Assembly (NCBI GenBank): GCA_944323655.1
Contig: CALUTL010000005.1
Location: forward strand, 49,221 to 113,220
DNA from: Candidatus Gastranaerophilales bacterium
GTDB taxonomy: Bacteria > Cyanobacteriota > Vampirovibrionia > Gastranaerophilales > Gastranaerophilaceae
Direction: 5' to 3'
Length of the DNA: 64,000 nt
Under the pieces are notes generated by a model, which saw nothing but the letters and a program-made list of their open reading frames with translations, did no database searches and was not told the DNA's origin. Of the stretch, positions 8,618 to 20,816 are shown piece after piece (the first letter of the stretch is position 1; every line of letters begins with the position of its first letter). Made by a program: the position numbers and the translations under genes.

Positions 8618-10715
8618 CTGAATTGTTTATTTTTTCAATCATTTCCTTTAATGTCATGCCGTATTTAATCTCAGTATTTGTTCGTTCCACAGGAGTAGTA
8701 AGCGCTCTTAACAATGTTTCTGCCCTTTTTCTCTCCACGCCTATTTGCTCAAATTCCTGATATATTTTATCTGAATCAGAATTTATTTCATCTATGCAAT
8801 TTTCTAACCAATTCATAGTGATTTGCCTTTTATCCTCTGCAACCATTGACCAGTTAACTTCAGCTATTTTTTGTCTTATTTTGGATTTATTTTCAATCAA
8901 CTGATTAAATAAGTTCTGAGCTTTATCCGATGAAATATTTTCCTTCTTTAATTCCTCTAAAATATCGGACATAGACCTTTTCTTAATAGAATTATCCGCA
9001 GAAAGCACCTCTATCAATTCATCTGCTTCCGCTCTGGTTAAACCTTGCTTGATATCATATTCAAAAGCAACACGCCTTATATTGGCCGCTTTCGGACTAT
9101 ATTGAAAACCTAACATATACTGATTGGGGCTTGGCAAACCTAAATCAAACCAATCTTTACGATTTTTCATACGTGTCTTTTCATCACAAACAAGACCGGA
9201 ATCCATAAGCATTTTGCGAATATTTATAATATTCTCGGCATGCATATTGTACTCATAATCATTTGCATCAAGCTTAAATTGGCAGCCCGTTAACCGTAAA
9301 CCAAAAGCAGCATCCGGTTCATATGCAACCAAGTTACTCATAATTGTATCTTTATATTGAGGATTGTTTTGGGCAAAATCAATAGCTTCTTGTGCAATTT
9401 TTATGTTGTTTTCTCCCGCATACTTACCCGGAATAAATAATATCGAATCTCTGACTTGCTCAGCATCAATAGTTCTTATAAATTCAAGATACTTTTTAAA
9501 CTCTGCTAGCTGATTTTCCGGCGATTGTTTTGCTATATAATTTTCACTATTAGTAAAGAAAGCCGCTCTGCGTCCAGTATTTACATAATTACCTCCCTTA
9601 ATCGGGCCAAATAAAAAGGCATTAATTTCTTCCGGGAATATTGTGCCTTTCTTTGAATAATCAGTAAATTCAGCTGATAATGCCTCTACTACGGATTGTT
9701 TGAATTCGGGATTTGCATTTGCAAATGCAGCGGCTTCTTTTCTTACATCTTCAAGATTATTTTGCGAAAAATATCTCATATTAATAATGCTTATACCCTG
9801 AAGTCTTTCTGCGCCGACTTTTTTTATAAACTCCAGATAATTCTTAAATTCTTGAAGCTGCTTATCTTCCGGTAAAGTTGAAATATAATGCAAGCTGTTT
9901 TTGCAGAAATTATTACGCAACCTGATATCCGTAAAATTCTTTGAACCCGCCGGCGGGAAAATAAAATCTCTTAATAAAGAATCCAATCTTTCTCCGCCAT
10001 TCAGGTATTTAACATAATTATCAGCAAATTCAACTTTATCTTTTAAAAACACATCATGATACTGCGGATTTTCTTGAGTAAAATCCATTATTTTAGCCAT
10101 AAAGCGTTCGTAATTATCACGCTTTAAGCTTCTTGACACAGGAGATGTTGTGATTTCTTTAGGATCAATATTTTTAATAAAATCTAAAAAGCAGGATAAA
10201 GCCTCGTACTGTCTGCTATAAGACATATTAGCCACTTTGTTTTGAAAATCACGCCAAAAGATACTTTTTTCATTTGAATTCTTGCATTTTTTATATAGCG
10301 GTATATCCACTAAAGACGCAGGAATCAAATCCTCAATATAATTACGGCCAAGCCTGTCAGCGCGGCTGCCTTCAACAGGAACCTCTTTTTGTGTATATTT
10401 TGTCGGAATTTGAGGAACAGGTTCTCTTTTTGCAAAAATCTCCTGAATAGTTTCGGTAATTTCCGATTCTGGCGGCTTGACGTCAATCTGCGGCTGCACC
10501 TTTGGCGGTCTTCTAAAAAGACCGTGTTTTGCGGCATAAGCAGCTGCCAGAATTACAGCCGAAACCGTCACTGCACCTTTTAAAAAGTCTGAAGCTTTTT
10601 TTTGGGAACGCCTTCTCTCTTCAGAGTAATTTCTTGGTTCATTAGAAATACCTTCGCCAAACGGCGCAACTCCCGATTTACTTACATTAAAATTGTATAT
10701 TTTTGATACGTTCAT
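8607..10715 (-). CDS. Large membrane-anchored protein with three internal repeats
   Basis: A 702-residue protein I cannot place in a family. A short N-terminal tail is followed by one membrane helix (about 46-62), a Pro-rich linker and a large helical region. Three similar blocks of about 100 residues can be seen at about 140-225, 265-345 and 380-470. Each has a core like EFKNYLEFIKKVGAE (or FLDFIKNIDPKE, EFKKYLEFIRTIDAE) followed some 40 residues later by FAQNNPQY (or FTQENPQY, FANANPEF). The C-terminal part (about 540-700) is predicted helical. A possible -10 lies before the ATG with AAAAGG as ribosome site. Confidence 0.75.
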   Translation of the reverse strand: MNVSKIYNFNVSKSGVAPFGEGISNEPRNYSEERRRSQKKASDFLKGAVTVSAVILAAAYAAKHGLFRRPPKVQPQIDVKPPESEITETIQEIFAKREPVPQIPTKYTQKEVPVEGSRADRLGRNYIEDLIPASLVDIPLYKKCKNSNEKSIFWRDFQNKVANMSYSRQYEALSCFLDFIKNIDPKEITTSPVSRSLKRDNYERFMAKIMDFTQENPQYHDVFLKDKVEFADNYVKYLNGGERLDSLLRDFIFPPAGSKNFTDIRLRNNFCKNSLHYISTLPEDKQLQEFKNYLEFIKKVGAERLQGISIINMRYFSQNNLEDVRKEAAAFANANPEFKQSVVEALSAEFTDYSKKGTIFPEEINAFLFGPIKGGNYVNTGRRAAFFTNSENYIAKQSPENQLAEFKKYLEFIRTIDAEQVRDSILFIPGKYAGENNIKIAQEAIDFAQNNPQYKDTIMSNLVAYEPDAAFGLRLTGCQFKLDANDYEYNMHAENIINIRKMLMDSGLVCDEKTRMKNRKDWFDLGLPSPNQYMLGFQYSPKAANIRRVAFEYDIKQGLTRAEADELIEVLSADNSIKKRSMSDILEELKKENISSDKAQNLFNQLIENKSKIRQKIAEVNWSMVAEDKRQITMNWLENCIDEINSDSDKIYQEFEQIGVERKRAETLLRALTTPVERTNTEIKYGMTLKEMIEKINNSVIS

Positions 10716-10803
10716 GGTTAACCTTTTTAGCCGATATTATAAAATCCCTAAAAGTTTTTTTTTGCTAAAAAGTTTGCAAAAGTTTACAAGTTTTTTAGTT
10801 AAA

Positions 10804-10835
10804 GGAGATTCTCCGACAAATTGCGAAGAATCTCC
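10804..10835. terminator. Probable terminator hairpin downstream of the SIMPL gene
   Basis: Perfect 9-bp inverted repeat GGAGATTCT (10804-10812) and AGAATCTCC (10827-10835) with a 14-base loop, located just past the stop of the minus-strand SIMPL gene. The T-run after it on the minus strand is short, so efficiency is uncertain. Confidence 0.5.
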
Positions 10836-10868
10836 GAATTAAAATTATAAAACAAATTTTCTTCTTAG

Positions 10869-11632
10869 CTATTTAACAAAAAAGCTGGCATTTACATTAG
10901 CGTAAATTTTTACGGCTCCTGCCTGTACCGGAACAGATTCGCCGTAAGAAGCTCCTTCCGAAGCTACTGAATCTGCTGCTTTTGCACTAAGCATCATATT
11001 TCTGTAAGTTACTCTTGAAGGAGTATTCGGAGTGCAGCTTCCGCTAATTGTTTTTATACCTGCAATTGAAGAACCCGCAGCTTTTACCATACTGTCGGCC
11101 TGTGTACGTGCTCTTTGGGTTGCTGTCGCCAAAAGAGCATCACATTCCTGTTCATATTTTGATAGCGTAAAGCTTAAATTACTTACATCAGTTGCCCCTA
11201 AAGATATTGCTTTATCTATCATATCGCCGACTTTGTCGATTGATTTTGTATGAACAGTTACGGTATTTGAAACTTCATACTTACTAAGATTTTTTTTACC
11301 GTTTGAAGAATAAGTATAAATCGGGTTTGCTCTGAAATTTGAAGTTTTTACATAATCCCCGTTTTCTGTATTAATCATTTCTTTTAAAGCAGTATAAACT
11401 TTGCCTGAAATTTCTTTATTTTCCAAAGTTGCATTCTGCATTGATTTGTTATCAGATGTGACAACAGAAATTGAAATTTCTGCCAAATCAGGTGTCAATT
11501 CTTTATTAGCAGAACCATTGATTGTTACATAACCACGTTCAGGGCTTTCCGTAACAGTAACTGCAGCATTTGTTGAGCTTACGGCAAAACCTGCAACCAC
11601 AGCTGCGGCGGCAGCCAAAACTAAAAATCTTT

Positions 11633-11636
<4 letters not shown>
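10869..11636 (-). CDS. SIMPL-domain (DUF541) secreted protein
   Basis: A 255-residue protein with a signal peptide (residues 1-24) and a SIMPL/DUF541 domain: GYVTINGSANKELTPDLAEI near residue 35, a central KYEVSNTVTVHTKSIDKVGDMIDKAI, and the later CDALLATATQRARTQADSM helix. The family includes E. coli YggE and forms periplasmic oligomers; its biochemical role is unsettled. The gene has a strong ribosome site (AAGAAGGAG) and overlaps the upstream gene by 4 bp, so it is coupled to it and to ligA. Confidence 0.88.
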
Positions 11637-14106
<2,470 letters not shown>

Positions 14107-14111
14107 TTAAT

Positions 14112-14948
14112 TTATAAAACCATCAACAATTCACGTATAACTTTTGTTGCAACGGCAGTTGAAACCCCTGACGCATCATAATCAGGCGCGAGTTCCACAA
14201 CATCAGCCCCTACGATATCAAAATCTTTAAGATACTTAAACCAATCCAAAAGCTGATTAAATTCTAAACCACCGGCTTCAGGAGTACCGGTTCCGGACAT
14301 TACGGAAGGATCTAAAACATCCAAATCAACCGTTACAAATATTTTTTTATCTTTCAATGCATCTAAATCTGAAAATTTCTTAGCCAAAGTGTTGTGAGTT
14401 TTCATAAACTCAAATTCTTCCTTCATGCCAGATCTTATGCCGATTTGGCGGATATTTTGAGGCCCGACAATCTTTGAACAATGGCGGATTACGGCAGAAT
14501 GGGACATTTCCTCCCCGATATATTCTTCTCTTAAGTCCGTATGCGCATCAAAATGCACAATTGCAAGATTTTTATGGAATTTTGAAACCGCCTTAATCTC
14601 AGGCAAAGTAACAAGATGTTCTCCACCGATTCCGAAAACCCTCTTTCCGTCACGATAAATTTCCGTAACGTTTCGTTCAATAACATCAAGAGATTTATAA
14701 GTGTTGCCAAGCGGGAACTCCAAATCGCCTGCGTCATGGAAATTCACCTCTGCCAAATCCTTGTCAAAATACGGCGAATATTCTTCCAATCCCCAGCTTG
14801 CAAGCCTAATTTGCTCAGGCGCAAATCTTGAACCCGGTCGATATGAAACCGTTCCGTCAAAAGGTAATCCTAGCATTATAACATCCGACTTGTCGTAATC
14901 AGGGTTCTGCCCCATCCAATTTCTATCCAAAAATGGTCCGCTCAACAT
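14112..14948 (-). CDS. speB: Agmatinase/arginase-family ureohydrolase
   Basis: The start at 14948 (MLSGPFLDRNWMG) is preferred because AGGAG lies eight bases upstream; a longer in-frame start at 14975 has no ribosome site and would place this AGGAG inside the gene. The 278-residue protein has the manganese-binding motifs of the family: GGEHLVT, HFDAHTDLR and TVDLDVLDPSVMSGTGTPE. 'GTGTPEAGG' favours agmatinase, which converts agmatine to putrescine and urea; other guanidino substrates are possible. No spermidine synthase gene is adjacent. Confidence 0.87.
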   Translation of the reverse strand: MLSGPFLDRNWMGQNPDYDKSDVIMLGLPFDGTVSYRPGSRFAPEQIRLASWGLEEYSPYFDKDLAEVNFHDAGDLEFPLGNTYKSLDVIERNVTEIYRDGKRVFGIGGEHLVTLPEIKAVSKFHKNLAIVHFDAHTDLREEYIGEEMSHSAVIRHCSKIVGPQNIRQIGIRSGMKEEFEFMKTHNTLAKKFSDLDALKDKKIFVTVDLDVLDPSVMSGTGTPEAGGLEFNQLLDWFKYLKDFDIVGADVVELAPDYDASGVSTAVATKVIRELLMVL

Positions 14949-15149
14949 ACTTTTATCTCCTATACTCTCTTTCATTTTACTACAAAAACAAATTTACATC
15001 ATATCTGCATTTCCATTGGCAATAACAAAAAACTACCGCCAATTGCAATATCTAAATGTAACAAATGTAAAAAAAAATTAACTTAAAGCAATTTTCACCC
15101 AAACAAAAACTTTATATATATGTAATGTAGTGTGTAAAGGTTAAATATC

Positions 15150-15863
15150 GTGTTCAGTCCGGTAGCATCAACAATATTTGCATATAGAAACGCCGAAAAG
15201 ACCAAAAACGGAGAAATCGGCAGAAGTGTGGTAACCGTCGGGCAATGCACGGGGGTTATTCAAGAAATATCAAAATATGACAACATATTTTCAGCCTCAG
15301 CCCGAAGCGCAATGAAAGCACTAGAAAGCTTTGCATCTGACCATAAACTTGCAGGATACGCAGGAAAAGCACTGAAATTTACGGCGGACAACGTAAACCC
15401 TTTAATTTGTGCTTCCGGTGTAATAAAAGTTGCGATGTCCGATGATAAAGTTCACGACGGAATAACGGAAACCGCAGCATTATCAGGAATGTTTTTGGGT
15501 GAAGCTTTGATGAAAATGCACTTTGACGGTATATTCTCAGAATCAGCCTTCAAAACAGCAGCCCAAAAAGTTCCGCAAAAATCAGTCCTGAAATGGCTTT
15601 CAGAATCAATAGTCAATTCCAAACACACAGGAAAAGCCGCTTCAATTTTGAAAGGAATACTATTTGTATGCGGTTCAATGGGTTCTTACGCCGCAGCTCA
15701 GGAGGTCGGTAAATTCTACGCAGATGACATCATGAAAAAACTCGGCATAGAAAGAAAAGTTAAACCTGAAAATAAAGAAACCCAAGCAAATAAACAGCAA
15801 AAACCTGACGAAAAAGCTGAAACAAGCGAAAATCAATCAAAAGATTTAGCCCAAAAAGTTTAA
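15150..15863 (+). CDS. Hypothetical helical membrane-associated protein
   Basis: A 237-residue protein of unknown family starting at a GTG codon with AAAGG ten bases upstream. Moderately hydrophobic, Ala/Gly-rich helices occur at about 80-95, 108-122 and 163-185. The last 40 residues form a charged Lys/Glu/Gln tail. There is no classical signal peptide. An AGTGTGTAAAGG element just upstream is shared with other lineage-type hypothetical genes in this window. Confidence 0.62.
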   Translation: MFSPVASTIFAYRNAEKTKNGEIGRSVVTVGQCTGVIQEISKYDNIFSASARSAMKALESFASDHKLAGYAGKALKFTADNVNPLICASGVIKVAMSDDKVHDGITETAALSGMFLGEALMKMHFDGIFSESAFKTAAQKVPQKSVLKWLSESIVNSKHTGKAASILKGILFVCGSMGSYAAAQEVGKFYADDIMKKLGIERKVKPENKETQANKQQKPDEKAETSENQSKDLAQKV

Positions 15864-15870
15864 AATATGT

Positions 15871-15876
15871 TATAAT
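15871..15876 (+). promoter_or_regulatory. -10 element of a leaderless spoIID-like gene
   Basis: Extended -10 TGtTATAAT with the hexamer at 15871-15876, seven bases before the ATG at 15884 and without a ribosome site. This repeats the arrangement seen at 111-124. Confidence 0.65.
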
Positions 15877-15883
15877 ATAGAAT

Positions 15884-16762
15884 ATGAAGAGGGCAATATT
15901 TTCAGCTGCAATAATTTTTATGCTGTCGACTTTAGCAAACCCTTGTTACGCAATAAAAATCGGTTTGCAGTCAGGAGTTGACCGCATAGGCATAGGTGCT
16001 TCAGCCGAAGCACCGCTTATTGACGCAAATACAAATAAAACCGTTTTAACTTTAGAAGCTATGAAGGGTTATGAAATTATCCCCTACAAAAACACAATGG
16101 CAATCGGTTTAAAGGGTAAATTTTATCAGATTTATTCGGATTATGTTGTCCTAAAAGCACCTACAGACGGCTTTGTAAGCGCAAAAGACAAATGGTATCG
16201 TGGAATTTTAATTATACAGAATAAAAATAAAAAACTGACAGTTATAAATGATTTGGATTTAGAGGATTACTTAAAAGGTGTCGTTCCGTCAGAAATGCCG
16301 TCAGGCTGGGAACTAGAAGCCCTTAAAGCTCAAGCAATTGCCGCAAGAAGTTATGCGCTTGCAAACCTTGGCAAGCGTGCCTCATTAGGCTTTGACCTTA
16401 AAGATACCCCTGAAGATCAAGCATACGGCGGAGCTTCATCAGAAACCACCAAAACAAATGAAGCGGTTGAAAGCACTTCGGGGCTTGTATTAACTTATAA
16501 TATGAAGGTAGTTCCGGCGTACTATTCAGCCTCAGCAGGCGGGCAGACAATAAATGCTTCTGCCGCTTGGGGCAGTGATTTACCTTTTATCCGCTCGGTT
16601 CCGTCATTTGACGACAACGTAAAAAAGAACGGTCATGGTGTTGGCATGTCACAGCATGGCGCAAATAATCTTGCAAAAGAAGGTTATAATGCCTACCAAA
16701 TCCTAAGCTATTTCTTCCAAAATATAAAATTTGCTAAAGTAAACGAAAGCTCTGTTAATTAA
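15884..16762 (+). CDS. spoIID: SpoIID/LytB-domain secreted protein
   Basis: A 292-residue protein with a signal peptide (1-24). The SpoIID/LytB domain shows LDLEDYLKGVVPSEMPSGW (catalytic Glu of 'PSEMP'), EALKAQAIAARSYAL, YYSASAGGQT and the closing NGHGVGMSQHGANNLAKEGY. Characterised SpoIID is a lytic transglycosylase acting on denuded peptidoglycan glycan strands; homologues are widespread in non-sporulating cyanobacteria and relatives. Probably acts in cell-wall remodelling in the periplasm. At 292 residues it is close to the length of Bacillus SpoIID. No sporulation genes are nearby. Confidence 0.92.
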   Translation: MKRAIFSAAIIFMLSTLANPCYAIKIGLQSGVDRIGIGASAEAPLIDANTNKTVLTLEAMKGYEIIPYKNTMAIGLKGKFYQIYSDYVVLKAPTDGFVSAKDKWYRGILIIQNKNKKLTVINDLDLEDYLKGVVPSEMPSGWELEALKAQAIAARSYALANLGKRASLGFDLKDTPEDQAYGGASSETTKTNEAVESTSGLVLTYNMKVVPAYYSASAGGQTINASAAWGSDLPFIRSVPSFDDNVKKNGHGVGMSQHGANNLAKEGYNAYQILSYFFQNIKFAKVNESSVN

Positions 16763-16970
16763 TCGTCAGTGCCATAAACAAAGGGATTTACAGCTTTTTA
16801 CACAGCCCAAAGCCTTAATATATTTATAAAAAAAAGAAAAAAAATTCCTGAAACCCCCTTGCCAAAAACTGATAAAGTGATATAATGGCTTTGTCGAATA
16901 CAAAATGCATGCGGAAGAGAGAATGGTTTCTGTTAACCCGTAGGCGAAAAAGGTAAGAAGGAGGTTCATA
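16763..16970 (+). promoter_or_regulatory. HU promoter and 5' leader
   Basis: This 208-bp gap holds TTGCCA (16859-16864), a 16-bp spacer and an extended -10 TGaTATAAT (hexamer 16881-16886). Transcription would start near 16893, giving a leader of about 78 nt that ends in a very strong ribosome site (AAGGAGG). The leader contains GC-richer blocks (ATGCGGAAGAGAG and CCCGTAGGCGAAAAAGG) that could fold, but I cannot assign a known riboswitch. Confidence 0.7.
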
Positions 16971-17243
16971 ATGAACAAAGAAGAATTGGTAAAAGAAGTT
17001 TCAAAAAAAGCTAAAGTTTCACAAAAAGCAACAGGTGATGTAATCGCTGCAACATTGGAAACAATTCAAAAAACAGTTTCTAAAGGCAAAAAAGTAACTC
17101 TAGTAGGTTTTGGTACTTTTGAACCGAGAAAAAGAGCTGCAAGAACAGGCAGAAACCCTCAAACAGGTGCTGCTTTGAAAATTGCTGCTAAAACAGTTCC
17201 TGCATTCACTGCTGGTAAAAAATTCAAAGAACTTGTTAAGTAA
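16971..17243 (+). CDS. hup: HU-family DNA-binding protein
   Basis: A 90-residue histone-like protein of standard HU length. It has the N-terminal helices MNKEELVKEVSKKAKVSQKAT, the GFGTFEPRKRAARTGRNPQTG arm with the minor-groove-intercalating proline context, and the C-terminal FTAGKKFKELV. It bends and compacts DNA as a dimer. Strong promoter, strong ribosome site and strong terminator indicate high expression. Confidence 0.97.
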   Translation: MNKEELVKEVSKKAKVSQKATGDVIAATLETIQKTVSKGKKVTLVGFGTFEPRKRAARTGRNPQTGAALKIAAKTVPAFTAGKKFKELVK

Positions 17244-17258
17244 TTAATTTGTTTAATA

Positions 17259-17293
17259 AAAAAGGGCGAACATCTGTGATGTTCGCCCTTTTT
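17259..17293 (+). terminator. Rho-independent terminator of the HU gene
   Basis: Long stem AAAAAGGGCGAACAT (17259-17273) and ATGTTCGCCCTTTTT (17279-17293) around a 5-base loop, ending in a T-run. It also works in reverse and may serve the convergent gene at 17328. Confidence 0.93.
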
Positions 17294-17327
17294 GTATAGG
17301 TTCACATTTAAAATATTTACCCGAACA

Positions 17328-17891
17328 TTAAAGTTGAATTGTTCTAAAAATTGTGTAATACCTGTAATTACCCCAATAAATAACAAGAGAAAGATAATTA
17401 TGGTCAAGATCAGTTGCTTCCAAAAAAGTTTGCGGAGTTGGTTTTCTTTTTGCGCTTGGGTAAAGTTTTCCGATAGTATCGAGGGCTCTGATATGCCACT
17501 TTTGCGTAAATGTTAATTTTTTCTGCGGGATATTATCTTCATAAAACGTTTCAGGCACAATATCTCTTTCATAAACAGGAATAATATACCTTACTTTTCC
17601 GCTGTCTTTAAAGAGTATATACCAATTCCCCTCATGTTCTCTCGGGGTAAGCACATAATATCCGGGTTCTATAGCAATTGTCTTAAAATAAATCGTGCTG
17701 GAAAGCCTAAACAAGGGATAAGGCGACCAGGTGGAAGTTTGGGTATCATAATATTCACCGGGGTCAACATCATGGATATATCTGTGTGTCGGCACCTCAA
17801 GACTTCGATAAACTTCTTCGTAATCAACATTTTTGGCACCTGCTGCCAATCCTGTAAAAATTATCATTATTAAAATTAATAACTTTTTCAT
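17328..17891 (-). CDS. Secreted hypothetical protein
   Basis: A 187-residue protein with a signal peptide (MKKLLILIMIIFTGLAAGA). The mature part is rich in Tyr and aromatic residues and probably beta-rich (for example YYVLTPREHEGNWYILF and YLSLVIYWGNYRYYTIF). I do not recognise a family. On the minus strand a TAAAAT sits six bases before the ATG with no ribosome site, so the mRNA may be leaderless. Confidence 0.68.
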   Translation of the reverse strand: MKKLLILIMIIFTGLAAGAKNVDYEEVYRSLEVPTHRYIHDVDPGEYYDTQTSTWSPYPLFRLSSTIYFKTIAIEPGYYVLTPREHEGNWYILFKDSGKVRYIIPVYERDIVPETFYEDNIPQKKLTFTQKWHIRALDTIGKLYPSAKRKPTPQTFLEATDLDHNYLSLVIYWGNYRYYTIFRTIQL

Positions 17892-17897
17892 ATAAAT

Positions 17898-17903
17898 ATT
17901 TTA
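17898..17903 (-). promoter_or_regulatory. -10 element of a leaderless hypothetical gene
   Basis: TAAAAT on the minus strand, six bases before the ATG (17889-17891). A TTGATT with a 16-bp spacer upstream could be the -35. No Shine-Dalgarno sequence is seen. Confidence 0.5.
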
Positions 17904-18060
17904 ACGTTTTTTAAATCAAAATCAATCATTTGTATAGAGGGAAAAAGACGCCTTAAAGAGATTTTTATTAAGGTCTTTTACCAAATGGCTATACTATATT
18001 AAATTTTTGCGTTATAATAAACTTACTTGAGTTGCAGATAATTATTATAGGGAGAACTTG

Positions 18061-19953
18061 ATGAATAAAAGCCAATCTGCGGGTTACATAATACTTGCAA
18101 TAGTCGTAGTAATATTTACGGCATCAGTATTTATGGGCGGCCCTGTTACAAAAACAAAAGAACTTTCGTACTCCAATTTTTTGGAAAAACTCAGCAATAA
18201 AGAATTCAGCAGAATAGAAAAGGCAGACAATTTTTTAATTGCGATACCAAAAGATCAGCCAAAGCAGGAAAGCCCCAAAAGCGATCCGAATATTGCGCCG
18301 AACCCGTTCATGCCAGCAGTAGAAAAGCAAGGCCCTATTTTGCAATACAAAGTATTAACGCCTTACGATCCTGACATTATGAAAAAGTTGGAAGAATCCG
18401 GTGCGGAAATTGCGGTTAAAAAACCGAGTGAATCCTCGCAGGTAATGAGTTTAATCGGTTCTCTGCTTTTGCCGTTATTGTTTATAATCCTTCTTGTTGT
18501 AACCGCCAAAAGCATTCAGGCAGGGGGTTCTCAAGCGATGTCGTTTGGCAAAAGCAAAGCGAAATTACTGCTTGACAGTAAAGTAAAAACAACCTTTAAA
18601 GATGTTGCGGGGATTGATGAGGAGAAAAAAGAACTTGAAGAAATCGTCGACTTTTTGAAAAACGGCGATAAATATATTAAGTTAGGCGCAAAAATTCCGA
18701 AAGGCGTACTTTTAATAGGCGCACCAGGAACAGGTAAAACCTTAATGGCAAAAGCAGTTGCAGGAGAAGCGGGAGTTCCGTTCTTCTCAATCAGCGGATC
18801 TGATTTTGTCGAGATGTTTGTCGGTGTCGGAGCAAGCCGTGTAAGAGATTTGTTCGATCAAGCGAAAAAACACCAGCCCTGCATAATATTTATTGATGAA
18901 ATTGATGCCGTCGGCCGCCAAAGAGGAGCCGGAATGGGCGGAGGCCACGACGAAAGAGAACAAACCTTAAACCAGCTTCTTGTAGAAATGGACGGTTTTG
19001 ACGAAAACACAAATATTATCGTAATCGCGGCAACAAACAGACCTGATATTTTAGATAACGCACTGTTACGTCCGGGACGTTTTGACCGTCAGATTGTAAT
19101 TAACAAACCCGACATCTTAGGTCGTGAGCAGATTTTGCAGGTTCATGCAAAAAATAAACCGCTTGATAAAGATGTTGAACTTAAAACACTTGCAAAAAGA
19201 ACACCGGGATTTTCAGGTGCAGATTTGCAGAACTTGTTGAATGAAGCAGCCCTTCTTGCAGCACGTCACGACCAAAAACTTATCACAATGGAAAATCTTG
19301 AAGAAGCAATTGATAAAGTAATGGCAGGCCCCGAGAAGAAAAGCAGAATGATTACTGATGAAGAAAAAGAAAACACAGCCTACCACGAAGTCGGTCATGC
19401 CCTTCTTGCAAAACTTCTTAAAAACTGTGATCCATTGCATAAAGTTTCAATAATCCCAAGAGGTATGGCACTTGGTATCACGATGGTTTTACCGGAAAAA
19501 GACCACCTAACGATGAAAAAATCACAAATTTTGGACACAATCACAATGACTTTAGGCGGCAGAGTTGCGGAAGAAATAGTTTACGGCAAAGATTCTATCA
19601 CAACAGGTGCCAGCAACGACCTTGAAAAAGTTTCCAATATGGCTCGCAATATGGTAACAGCTTACGGGATGAGCGAAAAAATGGGCAATATGGCTTACGG
19701 CAAAAACGAACAAAATATTTTCCTCGGCCGTGATTTTGGAATGAAAAGAGATTATTCCGACGAAATTGCAGCAGAAATTGACAAGGAAGTTAAAAAGATT
19801 GTCGATGAAAGATACGAAATCGCTAAAAAACTTTTAACAGAAAACCGTGACATGCTTGAATATATCTCTAAAAATCTTCTTGAGCGTGAAACTTTGGATG
19901 AAAAAGAGTTTAACGAATTAATGGAAAAAGTAAAAAGTGACAGAAATGCCTGA
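18061..19953 (+). CDS. ftsH: ATP-dependent zinc metalloprotease FtsH
   Basis: The ATG at 18061 has GGGAG six bases upstream; a TTG codon directly before it is not needed. The 630-residue protein has two membrane helices (about 7-27 and 125-145), an AAA domain with Walker A GAPGTGKT, Walker [13 protein letters not shown] and the second region of homology ([20 protein letters not shown]), and the M41 protease motif YHEVGHA. FtsH degrades membrane and regulatory proteins. The next gene overlaps its 3' end. Confidence 0.97.
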   Translation: MNKSQSAGYIILAIVVVIFTASVFMGGPVTKTKELSYSNFLEKLSNKEFSRIEKADNFLIAIPKDQPKQESPKSDPNIAPNPFMPAVEKQGPILQYKVLTPYDPDIMKKLEESGAEIAVKKPSESSQVMSLIGSLLLPLLFIILLVVTAKSIQAGGSQAMSFGKSKAKLLLDSKVKTTFKDVAGIDEEKKELEEIVDFLKNGDKYIKLGAKIPKGVLLIGAPGTGKTLMAKAVAGEAGVPFFSISGSDFVEMFVGVGASRVRDLFDQAKKHQPCIIFIDEIDAVGRQRGAGMGGGHDEREQTLNQLLVEMDGFDENTNIIVIAATNRPDILDNALLRPGRFDRQIVINKPDILGREQILQVHAKNKPLDKDVELKTLAKRTPGFSGADLQNLLNEAALLAARHDQKLITMENLEEAIDKVMAGPEKKSRMITDEEKENTAYHEVGHALLAKLLKNCDPLHKVSIIPRGMALGITMVLPEKDHLTMKKSQILDTITMTLGGRVAEEIVYGKDSITTGASNDLEKVSNMARNMVTAYGMSEKMGNMAYGKNEQNIFLGRDFGMKRDYSDEIAAEIDKEVKKIVDERYEIAKKLLTENRDMLEYISKNLLERETLDEKEFNELMEKVKSDRNA

Positions 19954-20815
19954 CAAATCATTGGGAAGCATAATAAAAGAATCACTTGAAGGCTTTCCGC
20001 AAAATTCAAAATATATTATGGAAATTCCTGTTTTCAATCCTGAAAACGGATTTCCTTTTTTGGAAGGGATTTTAGAGGAAAAGGAAGGCGCCTGCGCAGA
20101 AAATTTTGCACAGATTAACGCACCTAAAAACGGCGCAGGCGCCGCAAATATCATTGATTACGCACAAAAATTATCCCCTGATATTATCGGACTAAGATTT
20201 AACATCAAAAGCAAAAATGAAATTCCAAATGCGGTTAACACTTTAAAAGAAGTTCTTCCGCACATAAATTTACCGCTAATGCTGAGAGGCTGCGGGGATG
20301 ACGAAATTGATCAGGAATTACTTCCAAAACTTGCCGAAACCCTTGACAGAGAAGCAATAATTTCTTCAGCAAACGAAAACACTTATAAAAGTATTATTCC
20401 CTATACAAAAGATAAACATTACGTAGTTTTAAAAACTCCGATAGACATAAATTTGACCAAAGAATTAAATATTTTATCTTCAGAACTTGGACAGCCTCTC
20501 GAGAAGATTATAACAGACACAGACATAGGAGGGCTAGGGTACGGATTTGAATACGGTTACAGCATAATAGAAAAAATAAAACAAGAAGCCTCAAAAGACA
20601 AATACCTGAATATGCCGATCCTCTCATTTGCAGGTGAAGAAGCTTTAAAAACGAAAGAAGCAAAATCGGAAGATTTTTCAAAAAGCTGGGGGGATTTAAA
20701 AGACAGAAGAATTTTTCTTGAAATTACAGCCGCAAGTGCCGTAAGAGCCGCAGGCGCAAACCTTATCGCAGTAAATCTTCCGAAAACATTAGAAACCCTA
20801 AAAGGACTAAAATAA
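19937..20815 (+). CDS. acsD: Corrinoid iron-sulfur protein small subunit (AcsD/CdhD type)
   Basis: A 292-residue TIM-barrel protein matching the small (delta) subunit of the acetyl-CoA synthase corrinoid/Fe-S protein. Diagnostic stretches are [77 protein letters not shown] and the final [20 protein letters not shown]. The start is either GTG 19937 or ATG 19946; both overlap ftsH. It would pair with the next gene, two bases downstream, to carry methyl groups on a corrinoid. No CO dehydrogenase, acetyl-CoA synthase or methyltransferase gene is in the window. Confidence 0.85.
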   Translation: MTEMPDKSLGSIIKESLEGFPQNSKYIMEIPVFNPENGFPFLEGILEEKEGACAENFAQINAPKNGAGAANIIDYAQKLSPDIIGLRFNIKSKNEIPNAVNTLKEVLPHINLPLMLRGCGDDEIDQELLPKLAETLDREAIISSANENTYKSIIPYTKDKHYVVLKTPIDINLTKELNILSSELGQPLEKIITDTDIGGLGYGFEYGYSIIEKIKQEASKDKYLNMPILSFAGEEALKTKEAKSEDFSKSWGDLKDRRIFLEITAASAVRAAGANLIAVNLPKTLETLKGLK

Positions 20816-20816
20816 A

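Noticed and set aside
16887..16970. Glycine riboswitch in the HU leader
   Set aside because: GGAAGAGAG and GGCGAAAAAGG resemble aptamer pieces only loosely, and HU has no link to glycine metabolism.
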